Shown piece by piece: positions 1-6,257 of a stretch of DNA of 19,567 nucleotides (positions are counted from its first letter, which is position 1; each line of letters begins with the position of its first letter). The stretch comes from Lachnoclostridium sp. UBA3775 (GTDB taxonomy: Bacteria; Bacillota; Clostridia; Lachnospirales; Lachnospiraceae), in assembly GCA_002369525.1 (NCBI GenBank), contig DFFN01000172.1:1-19567 (forward strand), in the 5' to 3' direction. The translations under genes were made by a program, and so were the position numbers. The notes beneath the pieces are model-generated. The model did not search any database. It saw only the letters and a list, made by a program, of their open reading frames with translations, and was not told where the DNA came from.

Positions 1-328
1 TGAGAGCAAAAATCCCAAGAAACGGCAGACGGCACCATGAAAGCCTTGAAAATGATTCATATCTTGAGTGACGAAGTGTTTTTATAACATCAAAAAACAG
101 TATGTTTGAGACGGTCAGAAGCATGCATCCGAGAACCGTAACAAGCACGGCCGGCTGAAAGCTGTTGTTTGCTATATAAATTGTTTTGTCGAGCTCGGGA
201 ATATACTTTTTGGGCACATCCATCATTTCGATGCCGATAAAGCCTATGCATATAAAGCCTGCCGTGAAAAGAAGCACGGCAAGCAGCATTTTGCAGAAGA
301 TCTGTTTTTTAAGTTTGGTAAGATTCAT
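1..328 (-). CDS. Unknown membrane protein, 5' part only (3' end beyond the left edge)
   Basis: Reading the minus strand from an ATG at 328-326 gives 109 open codons to the window edge with no stop. The product starts MNLTKLKKQIF. It has a basic N-terminus, a hydrophobic segment at about residues 13-33, a short exposed loop (about 34-57), a second hydrophobic segment at about 58-80, a basic stretch (about 84-100) and the start of a third hydrophobic segment. This pattern fits a multi-pass inner-membrane protein. An AGGA lies 9 nt upstream of the ATG and is a modest ribosome binding site. I do not recognise the family. The long structured leader upstream (hairpins, terminator, promoter near 638-666) suggests controlled expression. 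The coding sense and hydrophobic pattern are seen; membrane location is inferred; function is unknown. Confidence 0.72.
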   Translation of the reverse strand, partial: MNLTKLKKQIFCKMLLAVLLFTAGFICIGFIGIEMMDVPKKYIPELDKTIYIANNSFQPAVLVTVLGCMLLTVSNILFFDVIKTLRHSRYESFSRLSWCRLPFLGIFAL

Positions 329-341
329 GGTTACGGGTCCT

Positions 342-364
342 GGGGTTAGGGTTGGGTTGGGGGG
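342..364 (+). other. G-quadruplex-forming motif next to a start codon
   Basis: Four G-runs of 4, 3, 3 and 6 bases lie at 342-345, 349-351, 354-356 and 359-364, separated by loops of 3, 2 and 2 bases (TTA, TT, TT). This meets the usual G3+ quadruplex pattern with very short loops and looks telomere-like. It is on the strand that serves as template for the minus-strand gene starting at 328, so that gene's mRNA is C-rich just before its weak ribosome binding site. Folding is predicted from pattern only. Confidence 0.6.
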
Positions 365-374
365 CTGCGGAAAC

Positions 375-405
375 CAAGCCTTGGCAACGCGGTTGCCAAG
401 GCTTG
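375..405. repeat. Perfect 14-bp inverted repeat (hairpin 1)
   Basis: Arms at 375-388 and 392-405 are exact reverse complements (CAAGCCTTGGCAAC and its complement) around a 3-base loop. Neither side is followed by a T-run, so it is not an ordinary terminator. It shares its last base with the next hairpin and is part of a run of four between the promoter at 638-666 and the start codon at 328. Confidence 0.85.
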
Positions 406-434
406 ATGGATGCGTGGCAAGCCACGCACCCATC
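405..434. repeat. 14-bp inverted repeat (hairpin 2)
   Basis: Arms at 405-418 and 421-434 pair over 14 positions around a 2-base AA loop, with a single mismatch (A410 against C429). In minus-strand RNA that position becomes a U-G wobble, so the stem is fully paired only in the minus-strand transcript. That agrees with a leader RNA for the gene starting at 328. Confidence 0.8.
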
Positions 435-452
435 TTTGTCCCTGTCACAAGC

Positions 453-489
453 CCGATTTCTTATGAAAGCAAGCTTTCAACAAAATCGG
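453..489. repeat. Two-part inverted repeat (hairpin 3)
   Basis: An outer stem (CCGATTT at 453-459 with AAATCGG at 483-489) encloses an inner stem (GAAAGC at 465-470 with GCTTTC at 473-478) and an AA loop, separated by a 5/4-base internal bulge. It belongs to the same cluster of hairpins as those at 375-434. Confidence 0.65.
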
Positions 490-502
490 TCTCGCGCCAG
501 TG

Positions 503-517
503 CCAAGGTTTCCTTGG
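503..517. repeat. Short inverted repeat CCAAGG/CCTTGG (hairpin 4)
   Basis: Six-base arms at 503-508 and 512-517 surround a TTT loop. On the plus strand GGCTTTT follows, which could make a weak plus-strand terminator, but no plus-strand gene lies upstream. More likely it is one more element of the structured leader. Confidence 0.45.
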
Positions 518-537
518 GGCTTTTACTTAATCTTATA

Positions 538-568
538 CAAAATAAAAGAGGACCTGTGGGTCCTCCTT
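538..568 (-). terminator. Intrinsic terminator or attenuator in the leader
   Basis: Arms GAGGACC (548-554) and GGTCCTC (559-565) pair around a 4-base loop. Read on the minus strand the stem is followed by TTTTATTTT, a good U-tract; on the plus strand the tract (CTTTAT) is poorer. It lies about 70-95 nt downstream of the promoter at 638-666 and about 210 nt before the start codon at 328. It would therefore either end a short RNA or attenuate the downstream gene. Confidence 0.7.
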
Positions 569-631
569 TATCAGAACTAGAAATATGAGAAAATAGAAAA
601 TGATGAAATTATCTGTTTGTCTTTCGCTTAC
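538..631 (-). ncRNA. Candidate short (~94 nt) transcript: small RNA or attenuated leader
   Basis: A strong promoter and an intrinsic terminator on the same strand define a transcript from about 631 to about 538. It contains no ATG, GTG or TTG-led reading frame of useful size before the hairpin. The middle is rich in U and C, and the 3' end is a GC-rich stem plus U-tract, a layout common to small regulatory RNAs and to terminated leaders. I could not match it to a known riboswitch or T-box. The elements are seen; the transcript is inferred. Confidence 0.35.
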
Positions 632-637
632 AATTAG

Positions 638-666
638 ATAATACCACTCTTTCACTCCATATTCAA
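638..666 (-). promoter_or_regulatory. Sigma-A-type promoter for the structured leader
   Basis: On the minus strand TTGAAT (666-661) and TATTAT (643-638) are separated by exactly 17 bases. The expected start point is near 631. It would serve the leader RNA and the membrane-protein gene starting at 328. Confidence 0.6.
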
Positions 667-757
667 GCACTGATTCAGGCAAATTTTATGTCAAATATTC
701 AAAATGTAAAAAATCACGTCAATATCCGACTCATTATTTATCTTTTATTCGTTTTTT

Positions 758-775
758 GGTGCACATTAGGTGCAC
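758..775. promoter_or_regulatory. Possible operator: GGTGCAC repeated with an 11-bp period
   Basis: GGTGCAC occurs at 758-764 and 769-775, one helical turn apart, and each contains the palindrome GTGCAC. The pair can also form a 6-bp hairpin with a 5-base loop. It lies about 200 bases upstream of the gene at 975 and could bind a regulator. No factor is identified. Confidence 0.3.
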
Positions 776-974
776 TTTTACTGTCTTTTACATTATAGCT
801 TTCCCTTCTTTTTATGTCAATACAATATATTATTGAACAAAATGACGAAATTTTTTTCACTTTGGAGGCCATTTTCAACATAAGTAATCTTGACTTTATC
901 GCCGTTTTATGAAAAGATATATTATGTATCAAATAAAAGCAAAATGACTTACTTTAACATTTCAGAGGTAAAAT

Positions 975-2873
975 ATGGGAATAGAGGAATATAAAGCTGC
1001 TCTGAAAAAAGGCGAAAAAGTATATTCCGCACTGAAATCGGCGGGAAAAGATCCTTATCTGCCCGTCCTGGAGGAGATCACGGAAAACGTAAGGATAGTC
1101 GGACGCAACAACCTCGGCATGATACAGATTCCTGCCGAGCTTATTGTCGGAACCGAGAACGCTTCGCGTTCAAATGCCTTTACTCACGATTTTCTCCCTC
1201 TTCTCGAGTGCGGAACCGAGTTTGCATCGAAATGGGCGACTCTTTATGACAGCCTTGAAGAGGAAGGGATGCGCGAGGGTATCATTGCGACCGAATTCAT
1301 GGGAAAATACTATGTCCGCGAGGGCAACAAGCGGGTTTCCGTGTCCCGTTTCATGGAGATGCTCTACATCGAGGGTACGGTCACAAGACTGATACCTGAA
1401 CGGACCGACGACCCCGAGGTTGTGCTTTACTATGAATATCTTGATTTTTACAAGAAAAGCGAACTTAACATAATCCACTTTACAAAAGAGGGAAGCTATG
1501 CAAAATTTGCTGAGCTCGTCGCGCCCGGTGCGGAAGTCTGGGACGACGATACAAAAATGAATGTACGTTCGCTTTACTCACGTTTCAGCAGGGAATATAA
1601 GGCCAAGGACGGCGAAGAGGAGCTTAAGCTTTGTACAGGCGATGCCCTTCTGGTATATGTCAGCCTGATGGGCTTTGATGATGTAAAGGATAAGACTCCT
1701 GCTGAGATAAGGGCCGATCTTCCCAAGGTGTGGAACGAATTCAAGCTCAACAAGCAGGAAAACCCGATAGCAATTTCAGAAAAGCCGAACAAGCAGAAGC
1801 CTCTCGCAATCGTTTCAATGTTCCGCGGCAAGGGAAAGCTGCGGATTGCTTTCATGCATTTAGGCGACACCGAGAAATCTGCCTGGGTATATGCCCACGA
1901 GCTCGGGCGCCACTACATTGAGCAGGATGTTTTCCTTGACAAGATAACGACAGAGTCCTTCTTCAACGTATCCATCGAGGACGCCGACGAAAAGCTTGAG
2001 GAGCTTTGCAGGGCAGGCTATGATATAATTTTTTCGACCTCGCCGCAGCATAATGCGGCCTGTGCCAAGGCTGCTCTTCTGCATCCCGAGGTAAAGATAC
2101 TGAACTGCTCGCTCAATAACTCGACCAAGCATCTTCGGACCTATTATCTGCGCACCTACGAATCCAAGTACCTGCTCGGAATAATAGCCGGCGCCATGAC
2201 GAAAAACAACCACATTTCCTATGTGGCGGATTATCCCGTTTACGGTACAGTGGCTTCAATAAATGCTTTTGCGCTGGGAGCAAGGACGGTTAACCCTCAG
2301 GCAGAGATTTTCCTTTCATGGACCTCCGTAAAGAATTCCGACCCGGATAAGGACATCTGGGAGGCAGGCTGTGACATCGTCAGCAACATCGACTGGTCAT
2401 CGCCCAAGCACCTTACAAAGAAATTCGGCCTGTACATCAGCAAGGACGAGCCGATCCATCTTGCTGCACCGATCTGGGACTGGGGCAAGCTTTACGAATC
2501 GATCATAAAAAGCGTACAGCGCGGTTCCTGGCAGATAGAGGAAGCCGCCGTCGGAGTGCAGAGCCTAAGCTACTGGTGGGGTCTTTCAAGCGGTTCCGTC
2601 GACCTGGTCTTCTCGACAAATGTTCCGCCGTTAACGCTGAAGCTTGTGCAGTTCATGAAAACGCAGATAATAAAGGGCAATTTCTTCCCTATCTCCGGCA
2701 TGCTTACATTTCAGGACGGAGAGGAAAAGAATATGGAGAACTTCAACATGCTTGACCTGATCAACATGGACAAGCTTGTTCAGGGTATACACGGTTTCAT
2801 CCCGGGCGTCAATGACGTCAAGGAGGATTCAGTTTCGCTGACAAAGGTACAGGGTGTGCTTTCAGACAAATAA
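975..2873 (+). CDS. ParB-like domain fused to a BMP-family (PnrA-like) ligand-binding domain, cytoplasmic
   Basis: This 632-residue protein has two parts. Residues about 30-150 carry a ParB-like core with the motif YVREGNKRVSVSR (113-125). Residues about 288-605 match the basic membrane protein (BMP/PnrA) fold of nucleoside-binding proteins, with a periplasmic-binding-like GYDIIFSTSP (348-357), a YLLGIIAGAMTK segment (399-410) and a DIVSNIDW region (467-474). BMP proteins are normally exported lipoproteins of nucleoside ABC importers. Here there is no signal peptide, no lipobox cysteine and no permease or ATPase nearby, so it is probably a cytoplasmic sensor, with nucleoside or purine ligand as an inference from the family. 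AGAGG at 964-968 supports the ATG at 975. A metallophosphoesterase follows after 17 nt and is probably co-transcribed. Domain assignment is good for BMP, moderate for ParB; biological role is unknown. Confidence 0.8.
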   Translation: MGIEEYKAALKKGEKVYSALKSAGKDPYLPVLEEITENVRIVGRNNLGMIQIPAELIVGTENASRSNAFTHDFLPLLECGTEFASKWATLYDSLEEEGMREGIIATEFMGKYYVREGNKRVSVSRFMEMLYIEGTVTRLIPERTDDPEVVLYYEYLDFYKKSELNIIHFTKEGSYAKFAELVAPGAEVWDDDTKMNVRSLYSRFSREYKAKDGEEELKLCTGDALLVYVSLMGFDDVKDKTPAEIRADLPKVWNEFKLNKQENPIAISEKPNKQKPLAIVSMFRGKGKLRIAFMHLGDTEKSAWVYAHELGRHYIEQDVFLDKITTESFFNVSIEDADEKLEELCRAGYDIIFSTSPQHNAACAKAALLHPEVKILNCSLNNSTKHLRTYYLRTYESKYLLGIIAGAMTKNNHISYVADYPVYGTVASINAFALGARTVNPQAEIFLSWTSVKNSDPDKDIWEAGCDIVSNIDWSSPKHLTKKFGLYISKDEPIHLAAPIWDWGKLYESIIKSVQRGSWQIEEAAVGVQSLSYWWGLSSGSVDLVFSTNVPPLTLKLVQFMKTQIIKGNFFPISGMLTFQDGEEKNMENFNMLDLINMDKLVQGIHGFIPGVNDVKEDSVSLTKVQGVLSDK

Positions 2874-2890
2874 AACAAGGGGTTTACATT

Positions 2891-3481
2891 TTGAAAATAC
2901 TGATCGTAGCCGACGAACCGGAAAAGAAATACTGGGACTATTACACCGACGGCTGTTTAAAAGAATTTGATCTTATACTCTCCTGTGGGGATCTTCCGCC
3001 GCAGTATCTTTCCTTTTTGGTCACTTTTGCGCGCTGTCCGCTTTACTATGTGCACGGCAACCATGATGACTGCTATGCAGAAACTCCGCCCGACGGCTGC
3101 GAATGCATAGAGGATAAAATAATAACCTACAACGGTTTAAGGATAATGGGGCTCGGCGGTTCAAACCGTTACAAGCTCGGCGAAAATCAGTATAACGAAG
3201 AAGAAATGCAGAAGCGCATACGAAAAATGCGCCGTCAGCTGAAGAAAAACAACGGCTTCGACCTTTTGCTGACGCATGCCCCCGCAAGACATTTAAACGA
3301 TGCCGAGGACATACCTCACAGGGGCTTTGAAAGCTTCAATACACTGCTTGAGACCTACAATCCGAAATATTTCATTCACGGACATGTGCATCTTAATTAC
3401 GGCCATAAAATGCCCCGCATAACAGAGCACGGCGAAACCAAGGTCATAAATGCCTATTACAGCTACATACTCGAGATTTAA
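2891..3481 (+). CDS. Calcineurin-like metallophosphoesterase
   Basis: The 196-residue product shows the metallophosphoesterase signatures in order: D8 (first metal ligand), GD at 33-34, GNHD at 56-59, H129 in THAPAR, and GHVH at 164-167. The first motif reads D-E-P rather than the common D-x-H, so one usual metal ligand of that motif is absent; the rest of the dimetal site appears intact. No signal peptide is seen, so it should act in the cytoplasm on a phosphomonoester or phosphodiester that cannot be named from sequence. The start is TTG at 2891, chosen because AAGGGG lies just upstream and MKILIV is a typical first strand. It follows the BMP-fusion gene by 17 nt, and the two probably form an operon ending at the hairpin at 3484-3513. 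A link between the BMP ligand and the phosphoesterase substrate is plausible but unproven. Confidence 0.85.
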   Translation: MKILIVADEPEKKYWDYYTDGCLKEFDLILSCGDLPPQYLSFLVTFARCPLYYVHGNHDDCYAETPPDGCECIEDKIITYNGLRIMGLGGSNRYKLGENQYNEEEMQKRIRKMRRQLKKNNGFDLLLTHAPARHLNDAEDIPHRGFESFNTLLETYNPKYFIHGHVHLNYGHKMPRITEHGETKVINAYYSYILEI

Positions 3482-3483
3482 AA

Positions 3484-3513
3484 AACAGATATCTGTGTTT
3501 ACAGATATCTGTT
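3484..3513. terminator. Bidirectional terminator overlapping a coding end
   Basis: Two copies of the 12-bp palindrome ACAGATATCTGT (3485-3496 and 3501-3512) flank a GTTT loop, with A-run and T-run on the two outer sides. It lies directly after the phosphoesterase stop on the plus strand. On the minus strand one arm encodes the last codons (N-R-Y-L) of the EAL protein, and its stop codon falls at 3501-3499, at the hairpin loop. Confidence 0.85.
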
Positions 3514-6240
3514 TTCAAATTCTTCAATTCTCATAGGCTCGGCGAAATAGTAGCCCTGAGCCTTAAAAAAGCCCGCTTCCTTAAGGAAATTTTCCTGGGA
3601 AGCATTTTCAACGCCTTCGAATACAACATCAAGATTAACCGCTTCCGCCATCGAAGCCAGTGCCTTCACAAACTTTTTCTCACGGTCCGCAATGCTTATG
3701 TTCTTCCATATCGCCCTGTCAATTTTGATCTTATTGACCGGTGCCGACAAAAGGAAGCCCAGTGAAGAACCGCCGGAACCGAATCCGTCAAGCGTGATCA
3801 CAAAGCCGCGCTTTTTAAGATTGCTTACCTTGTCGATGATATTGTCTACATTGGAAGCAAGTATCTTCTCCCTTACCTCGATCTCGACATTCTCGGGTGT
3901 AACCTCATACTGCTCAGCAAGGCGGTATACCGACTCGTCAAAATTCTGATATGAATTATGGCGTTCCGAAAAGTTTACCGATATCGGCACTATCTTTTTG
4001 CCGAGGCGCTTCCATCTCTTAAGAGTCTGCAGTACCTTGGTATAAACATAGAAATCAAGATCCATTATCTTTCCGGAGGATTCCAGCACCGGAATGAAGT
4101 CTTCGGCTTTTTTATAGCTGCCGTCGTCCTCCCTCCATCTTGCAAGAGCCTCGACGCCGATGATCTCCTTTGTATCGAGCATATACTTCGGCTGGAAGAA
4201 AATATCTATCTTTCCGTCCTTTATCGCATCGTCTATCCCGCCGACTATCGACTGCTCATAGGCACGCTTGAGCTTAAGCGATTCGGTGTAGATGCAGATA
4301 TTTTTCAGCTTGCTTTCCTTGATCTGCTTTCTGGCCACATTTGCATTTGAAATTGCCTGGTTGATATCGATATTCGGTGACGGTATGTAATAAACGCCCG
4401 CACTTATCCTGATATCGATACCGGGATAAGTCTTGGTCTGATGCTCGATAAAGATCTTTGACCAGTTATTGATCTTTGTCAGCACATCCCTCTTGTCGTC
4501 CGCATTGATATAAACTATGAAAAAGTCCGAATGCGGTCTGCAGCCGAAGCATCTCTTGCCCTTTCTCAGGAAGGTCTGGGCAAAATCGCGGAGAAGCTTG
4601 TCTCCGGCCGGGTATCCATATTTCTCGTTGATAAAGGAGAAGTTATCGATGTCCATATAGGCTATTGCATGGATTGGACCGAGATCCGGGTCATGGCTTC
4701 TTAGAACCTCCTGAGCCCTGCCACGGAATGCCGTCCTGTTATAGAGCCTTGTCAGTCTGTCGGTTGACGACAGACGGTTTATGAGCATACGATCGTCCTT
4801 ATGTTCCTTCTGTATTCTCTTTTCTTCGTCTATTATCAGTATTCTTCCGTTTACGTAGCTGATCTCGCCCTCTTCTCCGACTATGCAGTTGAGTATTACC
4901 CTGCACCAGTTGTAGTCCTTGCCGTCAAGCCTTATACGATATTCGGCAGTGCTCTTTCCGCCCACGGCAAGAGCCTGGCTCCACTGGCTGCGGTAGATTT
5001 CCATATCATCGGGATGAACGAAATCCCGGCTTCTCTGCTCGGCGATAAAGTGCTTTATCACATTGTCGGAATTTATGAACTTGCCGAATTTAACGGGTAC
5101 GCTGAACTTGTCCTCGGAAACTTCATAATTAAACTGAAGATCATCTGAAACCTCGTCGAGCTGGCGGTAACGTTCAAGCTGATATTTCATTGTCAGCTCG
5201 GAATTGATCCTGTTCGTGATGTTCGTAAGCACCATGACGATGGCATTTTCGTTTCCGCTGTTCTTTATTACCTTGGAATTGATATGTACCCACCTTGCAT
5301 CGCCGTCGAAGGTATTTATCCTGACGTCCATCTGCAGGTTCTGGCTCTCGTTGTGCATGGAGAAGATCCTGTTGACACGCCTGACATCATCCGATGCCAC
5401 CAGGTTTCTGAAAATATTGTTATGTATGGAAGCAAACTGCTCCTTTGTATGTCCGACTATTTCATAAAATGCTTTATTGGTATAGTAAAGCTCGGAGCTT
5501 GCCTGTTCACCCTCGCCCTTGCATTCATAGACTATTGTTCCCACCGGGATTACATCTATCATACCCGAAACCGAATGGTTCTGAAGGGCCTCGCCCGTCA
5601 GCGGCATGATGATCACATCGAAAAGGCCGTCCTTCATGAGCTTTTTCTGACGGTGTATCAGGCAATTGACCGTTATCTCGTCATCGTTCGTATTCTTAAG
5701 CCTGAATTCGGTGCATACATAGTTCTGCTTCCTGAGCTTTTCATTGAGCACGGTCTTTACCATGCCGTTGTCATTCCAGCTTACATAGGAAAGAAACGAT
5801 CCCTCATCCCCCTCCTTTGCGCCGGTCATCTCACGGAACACCGCATCGCTTTCGGTGATCGTAAACTCTGCATTGTCCACGATAACGCAGGAGGCAAAAT
5901 CAAGTTCCCTGCCTCTTTCCGAAAAATCATGATGCTTGGGTGCCGATCCGGTCGGCATCATCTCGTCAAAGTATTCAAGTATTCCGTCATCCCCGGCAAA
6001 CGAGTTAAGTATCATCTGCCTTGCCTTTACATTCTTCGAAAAAATGAAAAGGCTCGAAAGAAAGATGGGCCAGGTAAGCGAATAGGCTCCTCTTTCAATG
6101 GAACTGACAGTCTGCCTTGTTATTCCGATAACATTTCCGAACTCGTCCTGTGAAAGCTTCATTGCTTTCCGGTAGGATGTAAGATTCTTTGAAAACACAG
6201 CCAGAATCTGCTTTTTATTGTCATTTGTCAGATCAACCAT
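3499..6240 (-). CDS. HTH-PAS-degenerate GGDEF-EAL regulator
   Basis: The 913-residue protein begins with a Cro/CI-type helix-turn-helix (about 11-65, with LSQDEFGNVIGITRQTVSSIE). About three PAS-like sensor domains follow (near 115-215, 230-345 and 360-475), then a GGDEF-type domain (about 490-650) and an EAL domain (about 670-905). The diguanylate cyclase signature is replaced by RPHSDFF at 568-574: both glycines and the catalytic Glu are lost, so cyclase activity is unlikely. The EAL domain keeps E697, N756, E788/E791, K839, E875 and Q895, but DDFG reads DGFG (818-821), losing one metal-site Asp; phosphodiesterase activity is doubtful. No membrane segment is seen, so it is probably a cytosolic DNA-binding sensor. 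CGGAG upstream supports the ATG at 6240. It lies 17 nt after galK, sharing its transcript. Confidence 0.88.
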   Translation of the reverse strand: MVDLTNDNKKQILAVFSKNLTSYRKAMKLSQDEFGNVIGITRQTVSSIERGAYSLTWPIFLSSLFIFSKNVKARQMILNSFAGDDGILEYFDEMMPTGSAPKHHDFSERGRELDFASCVIVDNAEFTITESDAVFREMTGAKEGDEGSFLSYVSWNDNGMVKTVLNEKLRKQNYVCTEFRLKNTNDDEITVNCLIHRQKKLMKDGLFDVIIMPLTGEALQNHSVSGMIDVIPVGTIVYECKGEGEQASSELYYTNKAFYEIVGHTKEQFASIHNNIFRNLVASDDVRRVNRIFSMHNESQNLQMDVRINTFDGDARWVHINSKVIKNSGNENAIVMVLTNITNRINSELTMKYQLERYRQLDEVSDDLQFNYEVSEDKFSVPVKFGKFINSDNVIKHFIAEQRSRDFVHPDDMEIYRSQWSQALAVGGKSTAEYRIRLDGKDYNWCRVILNCIVGEEGEISYVNGRILIIDEEKRIQKEHKDDRMLINRLSSTDRLTRLYNRTAFRGRAQEVLRSHDPDLGPIHAIAYMDIDNFSFINEKYGYPAGDKLLRDFAQTFLRKGKRCFGCRPHSDFFIVYINADDKRDVLTKINNWSKIFIEHQTKTYPGIDIRISAGVYYIPSPNIDINQAISNANVARKQIKESKLKNICIYTESLKLKRAYEQSIVGGIDDAIKDGKIDIFFQPKYMLDTKEIIGVEALARWREDDGSYKKAEDFIPVLESSGKIMDLDFYVYTKVLQTLKRWKRLGKKIVPISVNFSERHNSYQNFDESVYRLAEQYEVTPENVEIEVREKILASNVDNIIDKVSNLKKRGFVITLDGFGSGGSSLGFLLSAPVNKIKIDRAIWKNISIADREKKFVKALASMAEAVNLDVVFEGVENASQENFLKEAGFFKAQGYYFAEPMRIEEFENRYL

Positions 6241-6257
6241 CTATTTTCTCCGAAGTA

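Larger units (their letters stand above)
569..974. other. AT-rich intergenic region between divergent genes
   Basis: About 400 bases without a convincing gene separate the leader of the minus-strand gene (start 328) from the plus-strand gene at 975. It holds the minus-strand promoter at 638-666 and the GGTGCAC repeat at 758-775. The 64-codon minus-strand frame at 738-932 has no family resemblance and an AT-driven composition, and I do not believe it. No well-spaced plus-strand promoter for the gene at 975 could be picked: TTGACT at 890-895 and TATATT at 918-923 are 22 bases apart. Confidence 0.6.

Noticed and set aside
352..588. Plus-strand reading frame over the hairpin cluster
   Set aside because: It is built from the inverted repeats and G-run, has no ribosome binding site, and runs antisense to the better supported leader; the frame at 186-530 is antisense to the membrane gene.
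890..923. TTGACT/TATATT as a plus-strand promoter for the gene at 975
   Set aside because: The spacing is 22 bases, outside the 16-18 range for sigma-A promoters.
738..932. 64-codon minus-strand reading frame in the intergenic region
   Set aside because: No family resemblance, low-complexity AT-driven composition, and it crosses the operator-like repeat; it looks like chance.
5284..6153. 289-codon plus-strand reading frame opposite the EAL regulator
   Set aside because: Entirely antisense to a protein with clear HTH, PAS and EAL signatures, and it shows no domain of its own.
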